This document shows, one piece after another, positions 9,101 to 17,193 of a stretch of 64,000 bases of DNA. The DNA comes from an uncultured Oscillospiraceae bacterium. GTDB taxonomy: Bacteria > Bacillota > Clostridia > Oscillospirales > Acutalibacteraceae. Where the stretch lies: contig CAOKRT010000002.1 in the NCBI GenBank assembly GCA_948471205.1, positions 123,558 to 187,557 of the forward strand, in the 5' to 3' direction. The stretch's first letter is position 1, and each line of letters opens with the position of its first letter. The translations under genes were made by a program, and so were the position numbers. The notes beneath the pieces are model-generated. The model was given only the letters and a program-made list of their open reading frames with translations. It ran no database searches and was not told the origin of the DNA.

Positions 9101-10056
9101 ATACTGCAAGCGTTGATGTAATGAGTGCTCCCTGTGTGGTAACAGTAAGCGAAGCCTGCCAGCACACAAATAAAGTAAAGCTTCCTGCAGTGTCTTCCAC
9201 CTGTACGGTTCAAGGACACGGCGAATATGTATTCTGCAATGACTGCAATGCAGTAATTTCCGGTTCAGATGCAAAATTGCCGCTTGCACCTCATAATAAT
9301 ATTGAAAAGGCAGAAGCACAGTACTTAAAAGCAGAAGCTACCTGTACTGCAAAAGCAGTGTACTTCAAGAGCTGTTCTGTATGCGGTGAAAAATCTGCTG
9401 AAACATTTGAACACGGTACAGTGAAAGAACACAACGGCACGGTAGTCCGCAATGACAAACCGGCAACCTGCACAGAAGAAGGCTATACAGGCGATTTTTA
9501 CTGTAAAGATTGTAATGTAAAAACTGCAGACGGCACGGTAGTTCCTGCCAAGGGACATATTTTGGTTAAGGTTGAAGCTAAAGAAGCTACCCATGACACA
9601 AACGGAAATTCGGAACACTATGCATGCTCCGATTGTAATAAGCTGTTTAAAGATGCCGATGCATTGGTTGAAATTACTTTAGAGGATATTGTAATTTCAA
9701 AAGGCGAGCATATTTACAGCGAGGATTATAAATTTGATGCGGAAAATCACTGGAAAGTATGCGATTGCGGCAATGTTGCTGAAACAGAAGCGCATAAATT
9801 CAATGACTGGACCGTAACAAAGAATGCCACTGAAACCGAAAACGGCAGCAAGGAGCGCACCTGTTCCGTATGCGGTTACAAAGAAGTTGCTGAAATTTTG
9901 GCAGACGGTGCCGCAGATTATGCGGGTTCAGACGGCGAAAAAGTCCCTGAAACCGGGTATAACAGCCATATTATTTTATGGGCTGTCCTTTCCGTTCTTT
10001 CCGGTTCGGCTCTTTGCATAAACATTTTATCACACAGAAAAAAGAAAGTTAGGTAA
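6184..10056 (+). CDS. Large secreted transglutaminase-like, sortase-anchored surface protein
   Basis: 1290 residues. Signal peptide about 1-31. A transglutaminase/protease-like core has the triad Cys239 (AVCEGYARAF), His274 (SHMWNYVEI) and Asp299 (YAMDLTQDD). The middle contains beta-rich modules, then an Ig-like domain near 935-1000 (ending DSDAGSYQLQV) and several CxxC-bearing repeats of about 70 residues (ECNDC-, CSVCG- and CKDC-type, 1005-1240). The C-terminus is VPETG, a hydrophobic helix and a basic RKKKVR tail, which is a sortase sorting signal. Likely exported and linked to the cell wall. Whether it cross-links, hydrolyses peptides or is catalytically silent cannot be read from sequence. 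ATG 6184 precedes a second ATG at 6190; both fit the ribosome site. A class B sortase lies at 51.7-52.4 kb. Confidence 0.85.
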   Translation: MTMKKIIAGSLAAIMFLSCMSFILTDNLVYAKTDITKNADKFHYAQLDETAQSIYDGIYTMYEKGILKTGTQDYDLAANGHFSDKQLQECVKNNPKLTNAMNAARYAFYADYPEVFYVNFPKLSLRTTKGEDGTFHIYLGSGRYENYYIDGFSNEAEVNAAVQSFNARVNEIVKGADTLKIPEGKTKQVEQIRYVHNEIINNVSYRLEDTCFEGDDDNKSNASYLGTPYGALVKKQAVCEGYARAFKTVMDKMNINCILVQGVHQYDSEVAVSHMWNYVEITDTETNARQIGGKWYAMDLTQDDPECFIVTDKEWIDYTQHFDTYGKDGFENEKYFLAGQLTLNGRHFIDETIDAAGGYEFTYPAIEDVDYGTRDVINTMDGFSVKQKTITGSHGLDITEFQISYKGMNMSTARKEGIYLLAKYYDEDKDGNIVPLTGWCYFAEGYEFKEDDTSVYIQEGEVMYMEFAATNVKPRPGLEGYTYAGDDFGLIARTGKIYNENQNDYKAPPFILRATPSQTATIFPGNALYHITLEYHEALELADGVSEDDLSIMITCKSSLGADVSGAEYSKISNVVWDGNKTVEFDVKFSQMFADDNVIYNFYPTGLVGVNSKKSPNPASYGVATKTECPSVQNRRGSWDIFGKPTLMEEKDLSVQDWTLSNGKQVSDKLTNRIALVATKTTDDQESQMKDILNQDIPGAGDKIVESSTYNITLSVCKLAVVETGHKVKVKVGFPAGYGPEDEGVTFKAYHFKRDAQGNVIGVEEIDCVVTPYGLIITCESFSPFTIAAVEKDETTTSQQKSVIATTSDGGTVTGADLNDAKILKLSDGDSKTLSIKPNEGYEIESVTVCGKDIAVTDKNAMNITVSYDDADANNIVHANFVAKSVAEKEANRNETPVKPIAEPATVTLPGSLNVSDELTITPFISETPGVQTYQWYKDGEKLDGKTNRELNIQNVTDSDAGSYQLQVTTTVDTASVDVMSAPCVVTVSEACQHTNKVKLPAVSSTCTVQGHGEYVFCNDCNAVISGSDAKLPLAPHNNIEKAEAQYLKAEATCTAKAVYFKSCSVCGEKSAETFEHGTVKEHNGTVVRNDKPATCTEEGYTGDFYCKDCNVKTADGTVVPAKGHILVKVEAKEATHDTNGNSEHYACSDCNKLFKDADALVEITLEDIVISKGEHIYSEDYKFDAENHWKVCDCGNVAETEAHKFNDWTVTKNATETENGSKERTCSVCGYKEVAEILADGAADYAGSDGEKVPETGYNSHIILWAVLSVLSGSALCINILSHRKKKVR

Positions 10057-10062
10057 TCATTC

Positions 10063-10101
10063 AAAACCGGTGGCAGCGTCATCACGCTGCTGCCGGTTTT
10101 T
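10063..10101 (+). terminator. Terminator of the transglutaminase-like gene
   Basis: AAAACCGG..GCAGCG pairs with CGCTGC..CCGGTTTT across a two-base internal mismatch, followed by T residues. Confidence 0.85.
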
Positions 10102-10270
10102 CTGTTGTAAATTGGTAAACAGGCAGAAAGACAGATAAATTCTCTGCCTGTTTATTGTATAAAAAACAAAATCCGAAAGTGACACCGACAACGGTGCGTT
10201 TCGGATTTTTATTTTTTATGAAGATTGGATTTTTGTTTTAAAAAAAGAGTGCAAAAAGCACTCTTTTTAA
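10102..10270. other. Cluster of three further hairpins between convergent genes
   Basis: No ORF. After the gene terminator come a stem of AACAGGCAGA with TCTGCCTGTT (about 10118-10152), a stem of AAAATCCGAAA with TTTCGGATTTT enclosing CACCG/CGGTG (about 10168-10212), and the displaced ssrA terminator (10242-10268). Confidence 0.65.
10242..10268 (-). terminator. Original host ssrA terminator, displaced by the ICE insertion
   Basis: Perfect stem AAAAAGAGTGC / GCACTCTTTTT with an A5 loop. Read on the minus strand, it sits two bases after a copy of the tmRNA 3' end (CATCTCCACCA) and ends in a T run. That is the arrangement expected for the pre-insertion ssrA terminator. Confidence 0.8.
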
Positions 10271-10281
10271 TGGTGGAGATG
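10271..10281 (-). repeat. attachment site copy at the integrase end (att), duplicate of ssrA 3' end
   Basis: TGGTGGAGATG, identical over 11 bases to the last bases of ssrA at 17235-17245 and in the same orientation. Together the copies bound a 7.0-kb element that has its integrase beside this end. Confidence 0.85.
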
Positions 10282-10358
10282 TCCAACATTGAAAAATTGG
10301 AACTCTTCAAAAACGGCGTAACTACGGTACTTTTTAGAGTTAATCCATTACTAAATTT

Positions 10359-10388
10359 TAAAATCTACCCCTTATTCTACCCCACAAA
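10359..10388 (+). repeat. Left CTACCCC repeats of the ICE (possible integrase arm sites)
   Basis: TAAAATCTACCCCTTA at 10359-10374 followed by TTCTACCCC. The 16-mer recurs exactly at 17081-17096. Placement between att and int fits arm-type binding sites. Confidence 0.55.
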
Positions 10389-10521
10389 GTAAAAAAGCAA
10401 TAAATATTCGATTAACAAAACAAGTCACTTATACTTATTTATATTAATTATAATCATTTATTATATTAGTGTCAAAACATTTTATAAAAACAATAGAGCA
10501 ACTATTAAAGTTGCCCTATTA

Positions 10522-11691
10522 TTAACCAGCTAAATTTACTATATAGTCATCTACCTTTATAATTGAATCATTATTCATACTATCAAAAACATCAGCATAT
10601 GTGTCTAATGTTATATGAATATCTGTATGCCCTAACCATTTTTTTAATACTATCGCAGGCACATTCGCTTCTATACATCGAGTAGCAAATGTATGTCTTA
10701 AAGAGTGCTGTCCTCTTTTCTCAATCCCACACTTTTCGCATACCCTCTTATAAAAACAATTAACCTGACTTGTGCTAATAATACCATTCTTTTGTTCATC
10801 ATAAAAAATTAAATTTAAAGGATTATCACTTTTCTTATTAATAGCCTCTTTAAGAATAGGTTCTAATGTTTTCATTATTGGAACATCTCTGACACCAGCA
10901 TCTGTTTTTGTGCCATTTTTTATAAAATCCCTAAAATGTTCCCCTCGTGCTACAGTTGACCTTATATGTATAACACCTTTTTCAAAATCAACACATTCAG
11001 GTGTAAGTGCATTAATTTCGCCCATTCTCATTCCTGTAAATAATTCAATTAATAGTTGCCTACTATAATCATTTCGATTTTTTTGTCCTTTATAATTTTG
11101 CAGAAAAGCAACAAATTTCGCCTGTTCACTCCTCGTAAGTGCTTTAACTTTTTTATCAGGTTTATCCGACTTAGGGCATCTTAAATTATTAGAAAACATT
11201 ATGTTCTTCTGAATAATATCTCTATTACAGGCTTCCCTATAAGCCATTTTCAACTGCAAAAAGACCTTTCCTATTGTACTATTAGAATAATGTGTTAAGG
11301 AGCGAAGAAACATATCAATTTGCATTTCGTTCAATTCACATATTGGGATATCTCCAATAAAACTTTTTTCAATAATACGCAAATTAGACATATTCCTTGA
11401 ATAGCCCTGCTCATGAACAAAATTTTTCTGTAAATCTGACTGATACTTTTCTTTAATTATATCTGGTATAGTAGCATCAATATCTATACCAGATTTTTTC
11501 CTTTCCAAATCATAAAGGAACTTTTCTGCTTTTTCCATACAGATAATATCACTCTGTCCATAGAATGATTTCCTTTTAGTTTCGTTATATTCATCTGTAT
11601 ATACAATTCTGTATTCAAATGTTCCATTAGAGCGTTGTCTGAAAGTTCCTTCGCCCTTTTCATTTTTCTTTTGTTTCTTTGCTTTTGCCAT
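10522..11691 (-). CDS. int: Tyrosine-family site-specific integrase of the ICE
   Basis: About 389 residues, Tn916-type lambda integrase. It contains an N-terminal arm-binding segment (KGEGTFRQRSNGTFEYRIVY), a SAM-like core-binding domain (about 85-180) and the catalytic domain with Arg in TGMRMGEI, His-x-x-Arg in HSLRHTFATR, His in LGHTDIHIT and the nucleophile Tyr in DTYADVF. It should catalyse integration at, and with the excisionase excision from, the ssrA 3' end. The start is the ATG at 11691 with aaggagaaagg upstream, rather than the in-frame codon at 11715 inside the excisionase gene. The frame is intact and all catalytic residues are present, in contrast to the broken genes elsewhere in the element. 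Confidence 0.93.
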   Translation of the reverse strand: MAKAKKQKKNEKGEGTFRQRSNGTFEYRIVYTDEYNETKRKSFYGQSDIICMEKAEKFLYDLERKKSGIDIDATIPDIIKEKYQSDLQKNFVHEQGYSRNMSNLRIIEKSFIGDIPICELNEMQIDMFLRSLTHYSNSTIGKVFLQLKMAYREACNRDIIQKNIMFSNNLRCPKSDKPDKKVKALTRSEQAKFVAFLQNYKGQKNRNDYSRQLLIELFTGMRMGEINALTPECVDFEKGVIHIRSTVARGEHFRDFIKNGTKTDAGVRDVPIMKTLEPILKEAINKKSDNPLNLIFYDEQKNGIISTSQVNCFYKRVCEKCGIEKRGQHSLRHTFATRCIEANVPAIVLKKWLGHTDIHITLDTYADVFDSMNNDSIIKVDDYIVNLAG

Positions 11692-11705
11692 AATTACCTT
11701 TCTCC

Positions 11706-11942
11706 TTACTTCCAATAACCATCATTCTGTTTTAAATGCTTTTTGGAAAAGTAATCAATCAAAGCATGTGCTTCTACTACCTTTATTCTGCCAAAATCAG
11801 ATGATGGAAACTTCGGATCATTAAATAACTTTTGGACAGTACTTTCACTCCATCCAAGCATTTCTTTAAGCTCGGAAATCGTGTAGAATTTAACATCGCT
11901 TGATATATACATCTGACGATATTTTTCATTTATACTGTTCAT
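11706..11942 (-). CDS. xis: Excisionase / MerR-like DNA-binding protein of the ICE
   Basis: 78-residue protein with a winged-helix DNA-binding motif (YTISELKEMLGWSESTVQKL) followed by a short basic tail. In Tn916-like elements the gene directly upstream of int encodes the excisionase that directs the integrase toward excision. It precedes int by 14 bases here and the two are surely cotranscribed. The start is the ATG at 11942, five bases after a strong aaggagg; the in-frame start at 11957 has no ribosome site. Confidence 0.8.
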   Translation of the reverse strand: MNSINEKYRQMYISSDVKFYTISELKEMLGWSESTVQKLFNDPKFPSSDFGRIKVVEAHALIDYFSKKHLKQNDGYWK

Positions 11943-11986
11943 AATTACCTCCTTCACACTGATTCTATATGAAATATTAAAATCTG

Positions 11987-12367
11987 TTAATTATGCGATT
12001 TTCTTGTTTTAATTGAATAATCATAGCCCATTTTCTGCTGACAGTAAGTGCAGATTTCTTTTACTAACTGAAAAGGATCAACCCTTCTTATTTCATAGTC
12101 TTTTGTTGAAAAGAAGTTATTTAAACAAGTACCGCACAAGCAAAGTTCAAATGACTTAATCTCTGTACCTTTATACAACCCTAAACTGATTTCAAGAGCC
12201 TTATCAACCTTTAACATAAACTCAGCATTTGCAATCCCTATAAAACCCAACAGTCTTTTTTTGTCAACTGTTCTGATATGCTCTGCCAGCAGCATTGAAT
12301 CTTCAGGCAAACCAAATTGTCTGCCGATATAAACATGTGTAGGAAGATAAAACTTTTTAGGTTTCTT
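11987..12367 (-). pseudogene. MazF/PemK-like toxin, 3' fragment with zinc-ribbon tail
   Basis: The open frame reads KKPKKFYLPTHVYIGRQFG, then LPEDSMLLAEHIRTVDKKRL, matching the second half of MazF/PemK endoribonucleases. It is followed by a tail with CLCGTC and CTYCQQ that could bind zinc. The first half, including the catalytic arginine region, is absent. The frame runs into the start of an XRE-type regulator at about 12355-12365, where a TAA closes it upstream. I infer a deletion that joined two genes. The leftover could still be translated from TTG 12310 but should have no RNase activity. Confidence 0.65.
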
Positions 12368-12411
12368 ATATTTCTGATTCTCTCTCCCAATTTAATATAA
12401 TTCAATTCCAT
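12355..12411 (-). pseudogene. XRE-family regulator, N-terminal 19 codons only
   Basis: From ATG 12411, preceded by aaaggg, the reading is MELNYIKLGERIRNIRNLK, a typical helix 1 of an XRE HTH repressor. It then switches to unrelated sequence that belongs, in another frame, to the MazF fragment. It marks a deletion end. Confidence 0.6.
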
Positions 12412-12517
12412 TTTTATATCCCTTTCGTATATACCTTTGTAAATATTTTATGATGTTTTAATCTTCAAATACACGGATTATATATACTAAAGGGATATAT
12501 AGTTCTATTTATTTCTA

Positions 12518-12553
12518 TTAATTTGATATAAAATAAGTTTAATATCAAATTAA
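12518..12553. repeat. 12-bp perfect inverted repeat at the 3' end of the NlpC-like pseudogene
   Basis: TTAATTTGATAT and ATATCAAATTAA with a 12-base spacer. There is no T run on the minus strand. It may be a weak terminator or an operator for the XRE regulator that was once intact. Confidence 0.5.
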
Positions 12554-13058
12554 TATATGTTCACCGTTCTCCCATCCCCAAGCAAAGCCTTTGAAATCTT
12601 TCACCCAACTTTCAAGGGATTGGACTTTAACTGTACCTGAAAGGTTGTGTATAACTTTACCATTGCCGATATAAATTCCGACGTGTCCATATGGATTGCT
12701 TGCATATCCATAAACTGTTGCACCGACTTGAATTTTGCTCCAATCACTCGATACTGCCCACATATCAGCAGCACATAATGCACAGTGTGCTGATCCTCTT
12801 GAACCTGTTACAGCTTGGTATACATCCGCTACCCAAGCCTGACAATAACCTGATTTTGCAGAAATGCCATAACTCTCTGAATTTGTGGCAGCAGTTACAA
12901 TCTTTCTCTGTGTATCATTTACAACCTCATCACCAAAATCTAATAAATATTTCTTTTTGCTCCTTGCTTTCTATTTGGTTTGTTGCAATAAAATAGGTGC
13001 TGACTGCAAAAATCACAATCAGCACCATAAGTGTTATAATACATATTTTGTTTTTCAT
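12545..13058 (-). pseudogene. Secreted NlpC/P60-CHAP-like peptidoglycan hydrolase, frameshifted
   Basis: Starts at ATG 13058 after ggagg with a lysine start and one hydrophobic export segment (ICIITLMVLIVIFAV). It loses frame at the A5 run near 12953. In the restored frame it reads KKYLLDFGDEVVNDTQRKIV, then a catalytic Cys in GYCQAWVADVYQ and His in HVGIYIGNGKVIHN. These are the hallmark residues of small lytic enzymes that open the wall for conjugative pili. With the frameshift the protein would end after about 42 residues. A sequencing error in the homopolymer is an alternative. Belongs to the ICE mating module. Confidence 0.7.
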
Positions 13059-13111
13059 TTTTCCTCCAAAAAATAAAGTGCCTGTAAAAATACAAGCACT
13101 TTAAATATCTT

Positions 13112-14320
13112 TTAAAATTCTTCACTTAATAAAAAGTCGGCAATATGCATTGTTTTTATTCCTTCATAATTGCCGCCTGCAAAATCATCAGTTGTTAATA
13201 CATATTTGGGGTAATTATCGTGTATTTCAAGCAATCTTTCATATTCTCTTTTTTCGGTTTTTTCTGATAAAATCTCTCGTGTGACCTGAACATACATTTT
13301 ATCATTCTGTTTCGTTGCAACAAAATCTATTTCGCCGTCATTTGTTTTGCCGATGCAAACCTCATAACCTCTTCTTAACAATTCAAGATATACAACATTT
13401 TCAAGCATTGCTGCAACGGATGTTTCTGTATATCCGAGTACACTATATTTAAAAGCACTGTCTGCCACATAGAATTTTTCCTGTGTTTTGAGCAGTTCCT
13501 TACCATTCATATCATATCTTGAACAGCGGTGCAGAATATATGCCTTTTCAAGTTTTTCAAGATAGTTGTATACAGTTTCATTATCAATCTTTCTGTGCTC
13601 GGATTTCAAATAATCAGACACAGATTTTGCAGAAAAGGTTTTACCAATATTGTTAAAAGCAAATTTTACAATTCTTTCTAACTGATCTACTTTTCTGATG
13701 TTATTCCTTTTGACAATATCAGAAAAGATAGTGGAATTATATATATCCTTTACAATCGTATATATTTCGTTATCAGAATAATTCTGTAAATGTGTTGCAG
13801 GAAAACCACCGAGTCTTAAATAATTTGAAAGTTCTGTTTTATTATCCTGTAATTCTGAATACTCTTTCTTAAATGTTAGATACTCTGAAAAAGATAGTGT
13901 AAATATTCTGAATGAAACATATCTTCCTGTAAGATATGTGGATATTTCTGAGGACATCATTCTTGAATTAGAACCCGTAACATATATATCCGTTTCATAA
14001 TCGGAATACAGGGAATTAACAACTTTTTCCCATCCTTTTATTTCCTGAAGTTCATCAAGAAACAAATATGTTTTTCCGTTTTTATACAATCTTTCCTTTA
14101 TCATAGAGAACATTTCTTTTGCAGTCATATCCTCATATTCCATAGAATCAAAGCGTATGGAAACAATTTGTTCGTCAGCAATTCCTCGTTCTTTTAACTT
14201 GTCAATGATCATTTGCAATATGGTTGATTTTCCGCATCTACGAACACCTGTCAGAATTTTTATAAAAGGCGTGTCCGTATATGCCATTATCTTATTAACA
14301 TACATCGGTCTGTTTATCAT
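13112..14320 (-). CDS. AAA-family ATPase with C-terminal DUF4143
   Basis: 402 residues. Walker A GVRRCGKSTI near residue 28, Walker B TYLFLDELQE near 95, an arginine-bearing sensor segment, then a DUF4143 region (about 200-400) that includes a nuclease-like DGEIDFVATK stretch. These DUF4143 ATPases are common stand-alone cargo genes of unknown role in gut Firmicutes and Bacteroidetes. Intact reading frame; the start is ATG 14320 after gaggtg (a GTG at 14329 is less likely). A 36-bp perfect palindrome lies 67 bases upstream and may control it. It is probably ICE cargo rather than part of transfer. Confidence 0.8.
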   Translation of the reverse strand: MINRPMYVNKIMAYTDTPFIKILTGVRRCGKSTILQMIIDKLKERGIADEQIVSIRFDSMEYEDMTAKEMFSMIKERLYKNGKTYLFLDELQEIKGWEKVVNSLYSDYETDIYVTGSNSRMMSSEISTYLTGRYVSFRIFTLSFSEYLTFKKEYSELQDNKTELSNYLRLGGFPATHLQNYSDNEIYTIVKDIYNSTIFSDIVKRNNIRKVDQLERIVKFAFNNIGKTFSAKSVSDYLKSEHRKIDNETVYNYLEKLEKAYILHRCSRYDMNGKELLKTQEKFYVADSAFKYSVLGYTETSVAAMLENVVYLELLRRGYEVCIGKTNDGEIDFVATKQNDKMYVQVTREILSEKTEKREYERLLEIHDNYPKYVLTTDDFAGGNYEGIKTMHIADFLLSEEF

Positions 14321-14386
14321 ATATAACACCTCATGTTCAGCTTATTATAGTATTTTCTATATTATAACCTAAACAAATCGAAATAT

Positions 14387-14422
14387 CAATAACTTTTGCG
14401 ATTATAATCGCAAAAGTTATTG
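14387..14422. repeat. 36-bp perfect palindrome upstream of the DUF4143 ATPase
   Basis: CAATAACTTTTGCGATTA followed by its exact reverse complement with no spacer. It lies between the virB4 remnant stop and the ATPase start. No T run follows on the minus strand. Candidate operator, or a hairpin that insulates the gene. Confidence 0.75.
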
Positions 14423-14443
14423 GAACATAGAAATGTTATAAAA

Positions 14444-15990
14444 TTATGCAGCCATTCCCTCATCTTCTCCCGGTTTCGTTGACATCAGCTTATACAGTTT
14501 TGTGTTCTTTGGAAAATCATTCTCAAACGGAACAAGTGAACTTCCGATTTTAATAAGTCCGTGACCTGCTTTTGCATTGGTAATATAATCAAGCTCAGCA
14601 TCGGAAATATTCAGCAGTCTTGCAAGCTCGGTCCTGTCCGTTGCCGCCTGATTGAGCATCACAACAAATTCAGAGTTTGAGAGCATTGTTCTTGCCGTAT
14701 GGCTTTGCAGAATATCTTCAACATTCTGTGTAATGCCTGTTACGCATGCGCCGTACTTTCTTGCTCTTTTCCACAGCTTGTAAAGAAATTCAGCACTGTA
14801 TTCGTGTTCAAACATAAGATAAATTTCATCAATGAAAATATATGTTCTTCTGCCTTTTTCTCTGTTCGCAGTAATCCGGTTGAGAATACTGTCAAGGATA
14901 ACAAGCATACCGATAGGCATTAACTGTTTGCCGAGTTCAAATATATCATAACAGATAAATCGGTTGTTCGGATCAATGTTTGTCTGCTTTGAAAAAGTAT
15001 TGAGTGAACCTTTAGCAAAAAGTTCAAGAGCAAGTGCAAGCTGATTCGCTTCCTGTTCAGGCTGTTTCAAAAGTTCTTCATATAAATCAACAAGGGTGGG
15101 CGGCTCACCTGTATAGTTACCGCTGATATATTCACGGTAAACATTGTAGGTGCATCTGTCTACAATAGATTTATGCTGTGGTGTAATCGCATTGCTGCCC
15201 ATAATCTGCTCACATAGGGACATAATGAACTGTGTTTTATCAACTAAAGGATCTGCACCTTCACCATAGTTTCTGTTTAAGTCCATAGCATTTATATGAT
15301 TTTGTGAGTTTGCCGAAATTACAATATGCTGACCTTTCAATACTTTTGTTATATCTCTGTCCTCACGCTCAGGATCAATGATAATTACATCAGCATTTGT
15401 ATCTGACAATGCTCTGCATATAATCTCCATTTTAGCAGTAAAGGACTTACCGCCGCCCGATACACCAAGAATAAAGGAATTTCCGTTAAGCAGTAAAAAT
15501 CTGTCAGCAATAATAAGGTTTCTGTTTCTCGGATTGACACCATAGTAAATACCTTTCTTGTGGTAAATGTTCTGAACATTGAAAGGAATAAATACTGCAA
15601 GTGATTCGGTAGTGAGTGTACGCATTGTATCAATCTTTCGTACACCATATGGCAATACTGTTTTGAGTGCATCATACATCTGCTCACGAAGTTTGAAAAC
15701 AGCCATCTTGCACATTGACGAATTTGCAATGTTGCAGATTTCTTCTGTATCTTCATCAAGCTGTTTCTTGCTGTCTGCCATATGAACAATAGTAATAACA
15801 CCGAACATCATTCGCTGGTCACGGGTAGTAATATCATCAAGAAATTCTTTCATTTCCTTTTTCTGCTGTTCCATATCATATGGAATGGTTGCAGAGAAAT
15901 TGTTGTTTGCATTCTGTTTTCTCTGCCAGTTTGTGATATTTGTTTCTACTCCAAGCAGTCTTGTTTCAGCTTCCTTAATACAATTTCTGC
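14444..15990 (-). pseudogene. VirB4-like conjugal transfer ATPase, 5'-truncated
   Basis: Homology starts at about 15973 (EAETRLLGVETNITNWQRKQ) and runs to a normal C-terminus. Present are Walker A GVSGGGKSFT, Walker B RRTYIFIDEIYLMF and the RARKYGACVTGITQ motif of VirB4/TraE proteins in Tn916/Tn1549-type ICEs. Family members are about 750-800 residues, so roughly the first 280 are missing. Upstream the frame ends at a TAA that is also the stop of parB, so a deletion fused the two genes without a new start codon. Translation could begin at ATG 15874 (476 codons), which keeps the ATPase domain, but the other transfer proteins are gone. Confidence 0.8.
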
Positions 15991-16006
15991 AAAAATGCGA
16001 TATGTT

Positions 16007-16897
16007 TTATCTGTTTTCTTTTGCATTAATTCTTTGCCTTTGCAAAAACTTACCATAATACTGCAAAGCTCTGCGGATATATTCAAGCCTTTTACTTTCC
16101 GTAACATTTTTCGGGATAAGTTCATTCAGAATGTCAGATTTAAGAATAACCCTGTCTTTCTGATTCGGTTTTTCTTCCTGCATTACAGTAAACATTTTAT
16201 CTCTTGTTAAAACATTTTCATTAAAAGCCTTTCGCAATCTTATAGCCTGTGCGTGAGTAGGTGTACAGACTTCTTCATCTATTGCATCTACCAAATCACG
16301 CTGACTATCTTCATCAAGATATGAAAGCTCAACAGCAGGTCGCATTTTCATTTTGCCCTCATCAACAAGTTCAAGCAGTTCGGGAACAAGATAAGTTAAA
16401 CGGATATATCTATGAATTTGCCGCTCACTATCTCCGTATTCTTTTGATAATTCTGTCACACTTAACTTCTTGCCCAGTGGGCGAGAAGTTAAATCTGTTC
16501 GCTTACCTTGTTGTTTGATGGCATCCAATTTCATTTTATACGCAAAGGCTTTTTCACTCGGCGGAATGTGGGTCCTTTGAATATTACTGTCTACCATAAT
16601 GATAACAGCTTCCATATCATCTAAATCTTTTACAAAGCACTGCAATGTATCTTTACCCACACATTCGCTTGCCCGTTTTCTTCGGTGTCCTGATATGAGT
16701 TCATATCTGCCATTAGCCTTTGGTCTTACCATAGCAGGAACGAGTACGCCACGCTCTGTTACACTTTCGATAAGCTCAAGCATATCTTCATCATCTCTGA
16801 CTTTAAAAGGATGATTTGGAAAATCGTCAAGCAGTTCTAAAGGGATATGTTTTAACTCGGATGTTTTCTTTTCACTTTCTATAACCTCCTTTTCCAT
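16007..16897 (-). CDS. parB: ParB/Spo0J-family partition-like protein of the ICE
   Basis: 296 residues. The N-terminal ParB/Srx nuclease-like domain contains the CTP-binding motif ISGHRRKRASE, preceded by the LLDDFPNHPFKV box. A KorB-type HTH region (VTELSKEYGDSERQIHRYIRL) follows. ParB proteins of this type are found in Tn1549-like ICEs beside the transfer genes and may help stabilise the excised circle. Full length and intact. The start ATG 16897 lies 12 bases after aaggagg. Its stop codon abuts the truncated virB4, so the usual following genes have been deleted. Confidence 0.88.
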   Translation of the reverse strand: MEKEVIESEKKTSELKHIPLELLDDFPNHPFKVRDDEDMLELIESVTERGVLVPAMVRPKANGRYELISGHRRKRASECVGKDTLQCFVKDLDDMEAVIIMVDSNIQRTHIPPSEKAFAYKMKLDAIKQQGKRTDLTSRPLGKKLSVTELSKEYGDSERQIHRYIRLTYLVPELLELVDEGKMKMRPAVELSYLDEDSQRDLVDAIDEEVCTPTHAQAIRLRKAFNENVLTRDKMFTVMQEEKPNQKDRVILKSDILNELIPKNVTESKRLEYIRRALQYYGKFLQRQRINAKENR

Positions 16898-17193
16898 TTC
16901 AGCATTTTAACCTCCTTATTCAGATTTAGCCGTCTAATATAACGGCTATATAAAATAAAAAATGCCACTCATTCAAAAAAAGAATAAGTGGCTATGTATA
17001 AATTTATATATTAATTACTATCTAAAATAATGGTTAAAAAGCACCCCAAAATCTACCCCAATTAGTACCCCTTGTACCCCTAAAATCTACCCCTTAACTT
17101 TAATTTTGTGCGTAGTCTGTACAGGTTTGTATGAGTACAAAATCAATCTTCAAAGTGCTGATTTTCCTTGTATTTAAGCCAAATTTGGCCAAA
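16898..17193. other. Right non-coding end of the ICE
   Basis: No convincing gene. Contains the ribosome site of parB, a hairpin GCCACTCATTC/GAATAAGTGGC at about 16962-16993, and a cluster of CTACCCC-type repeats at 17041-17096. Confidence 0.6.
17041..17096 (+). repeat. Right CTACCCC repeats of the ICE (possible integrase arm sites)
   Basis: AAAATCTACCCC at 17048-17059, GTACCCCTTGTACCCC, and TAAAATCTACCCCTTA at 17081-17096. The last is an exact 16-bp copy of the sequence at 10359-10374, in the same orientation. Confidence 0.55.
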
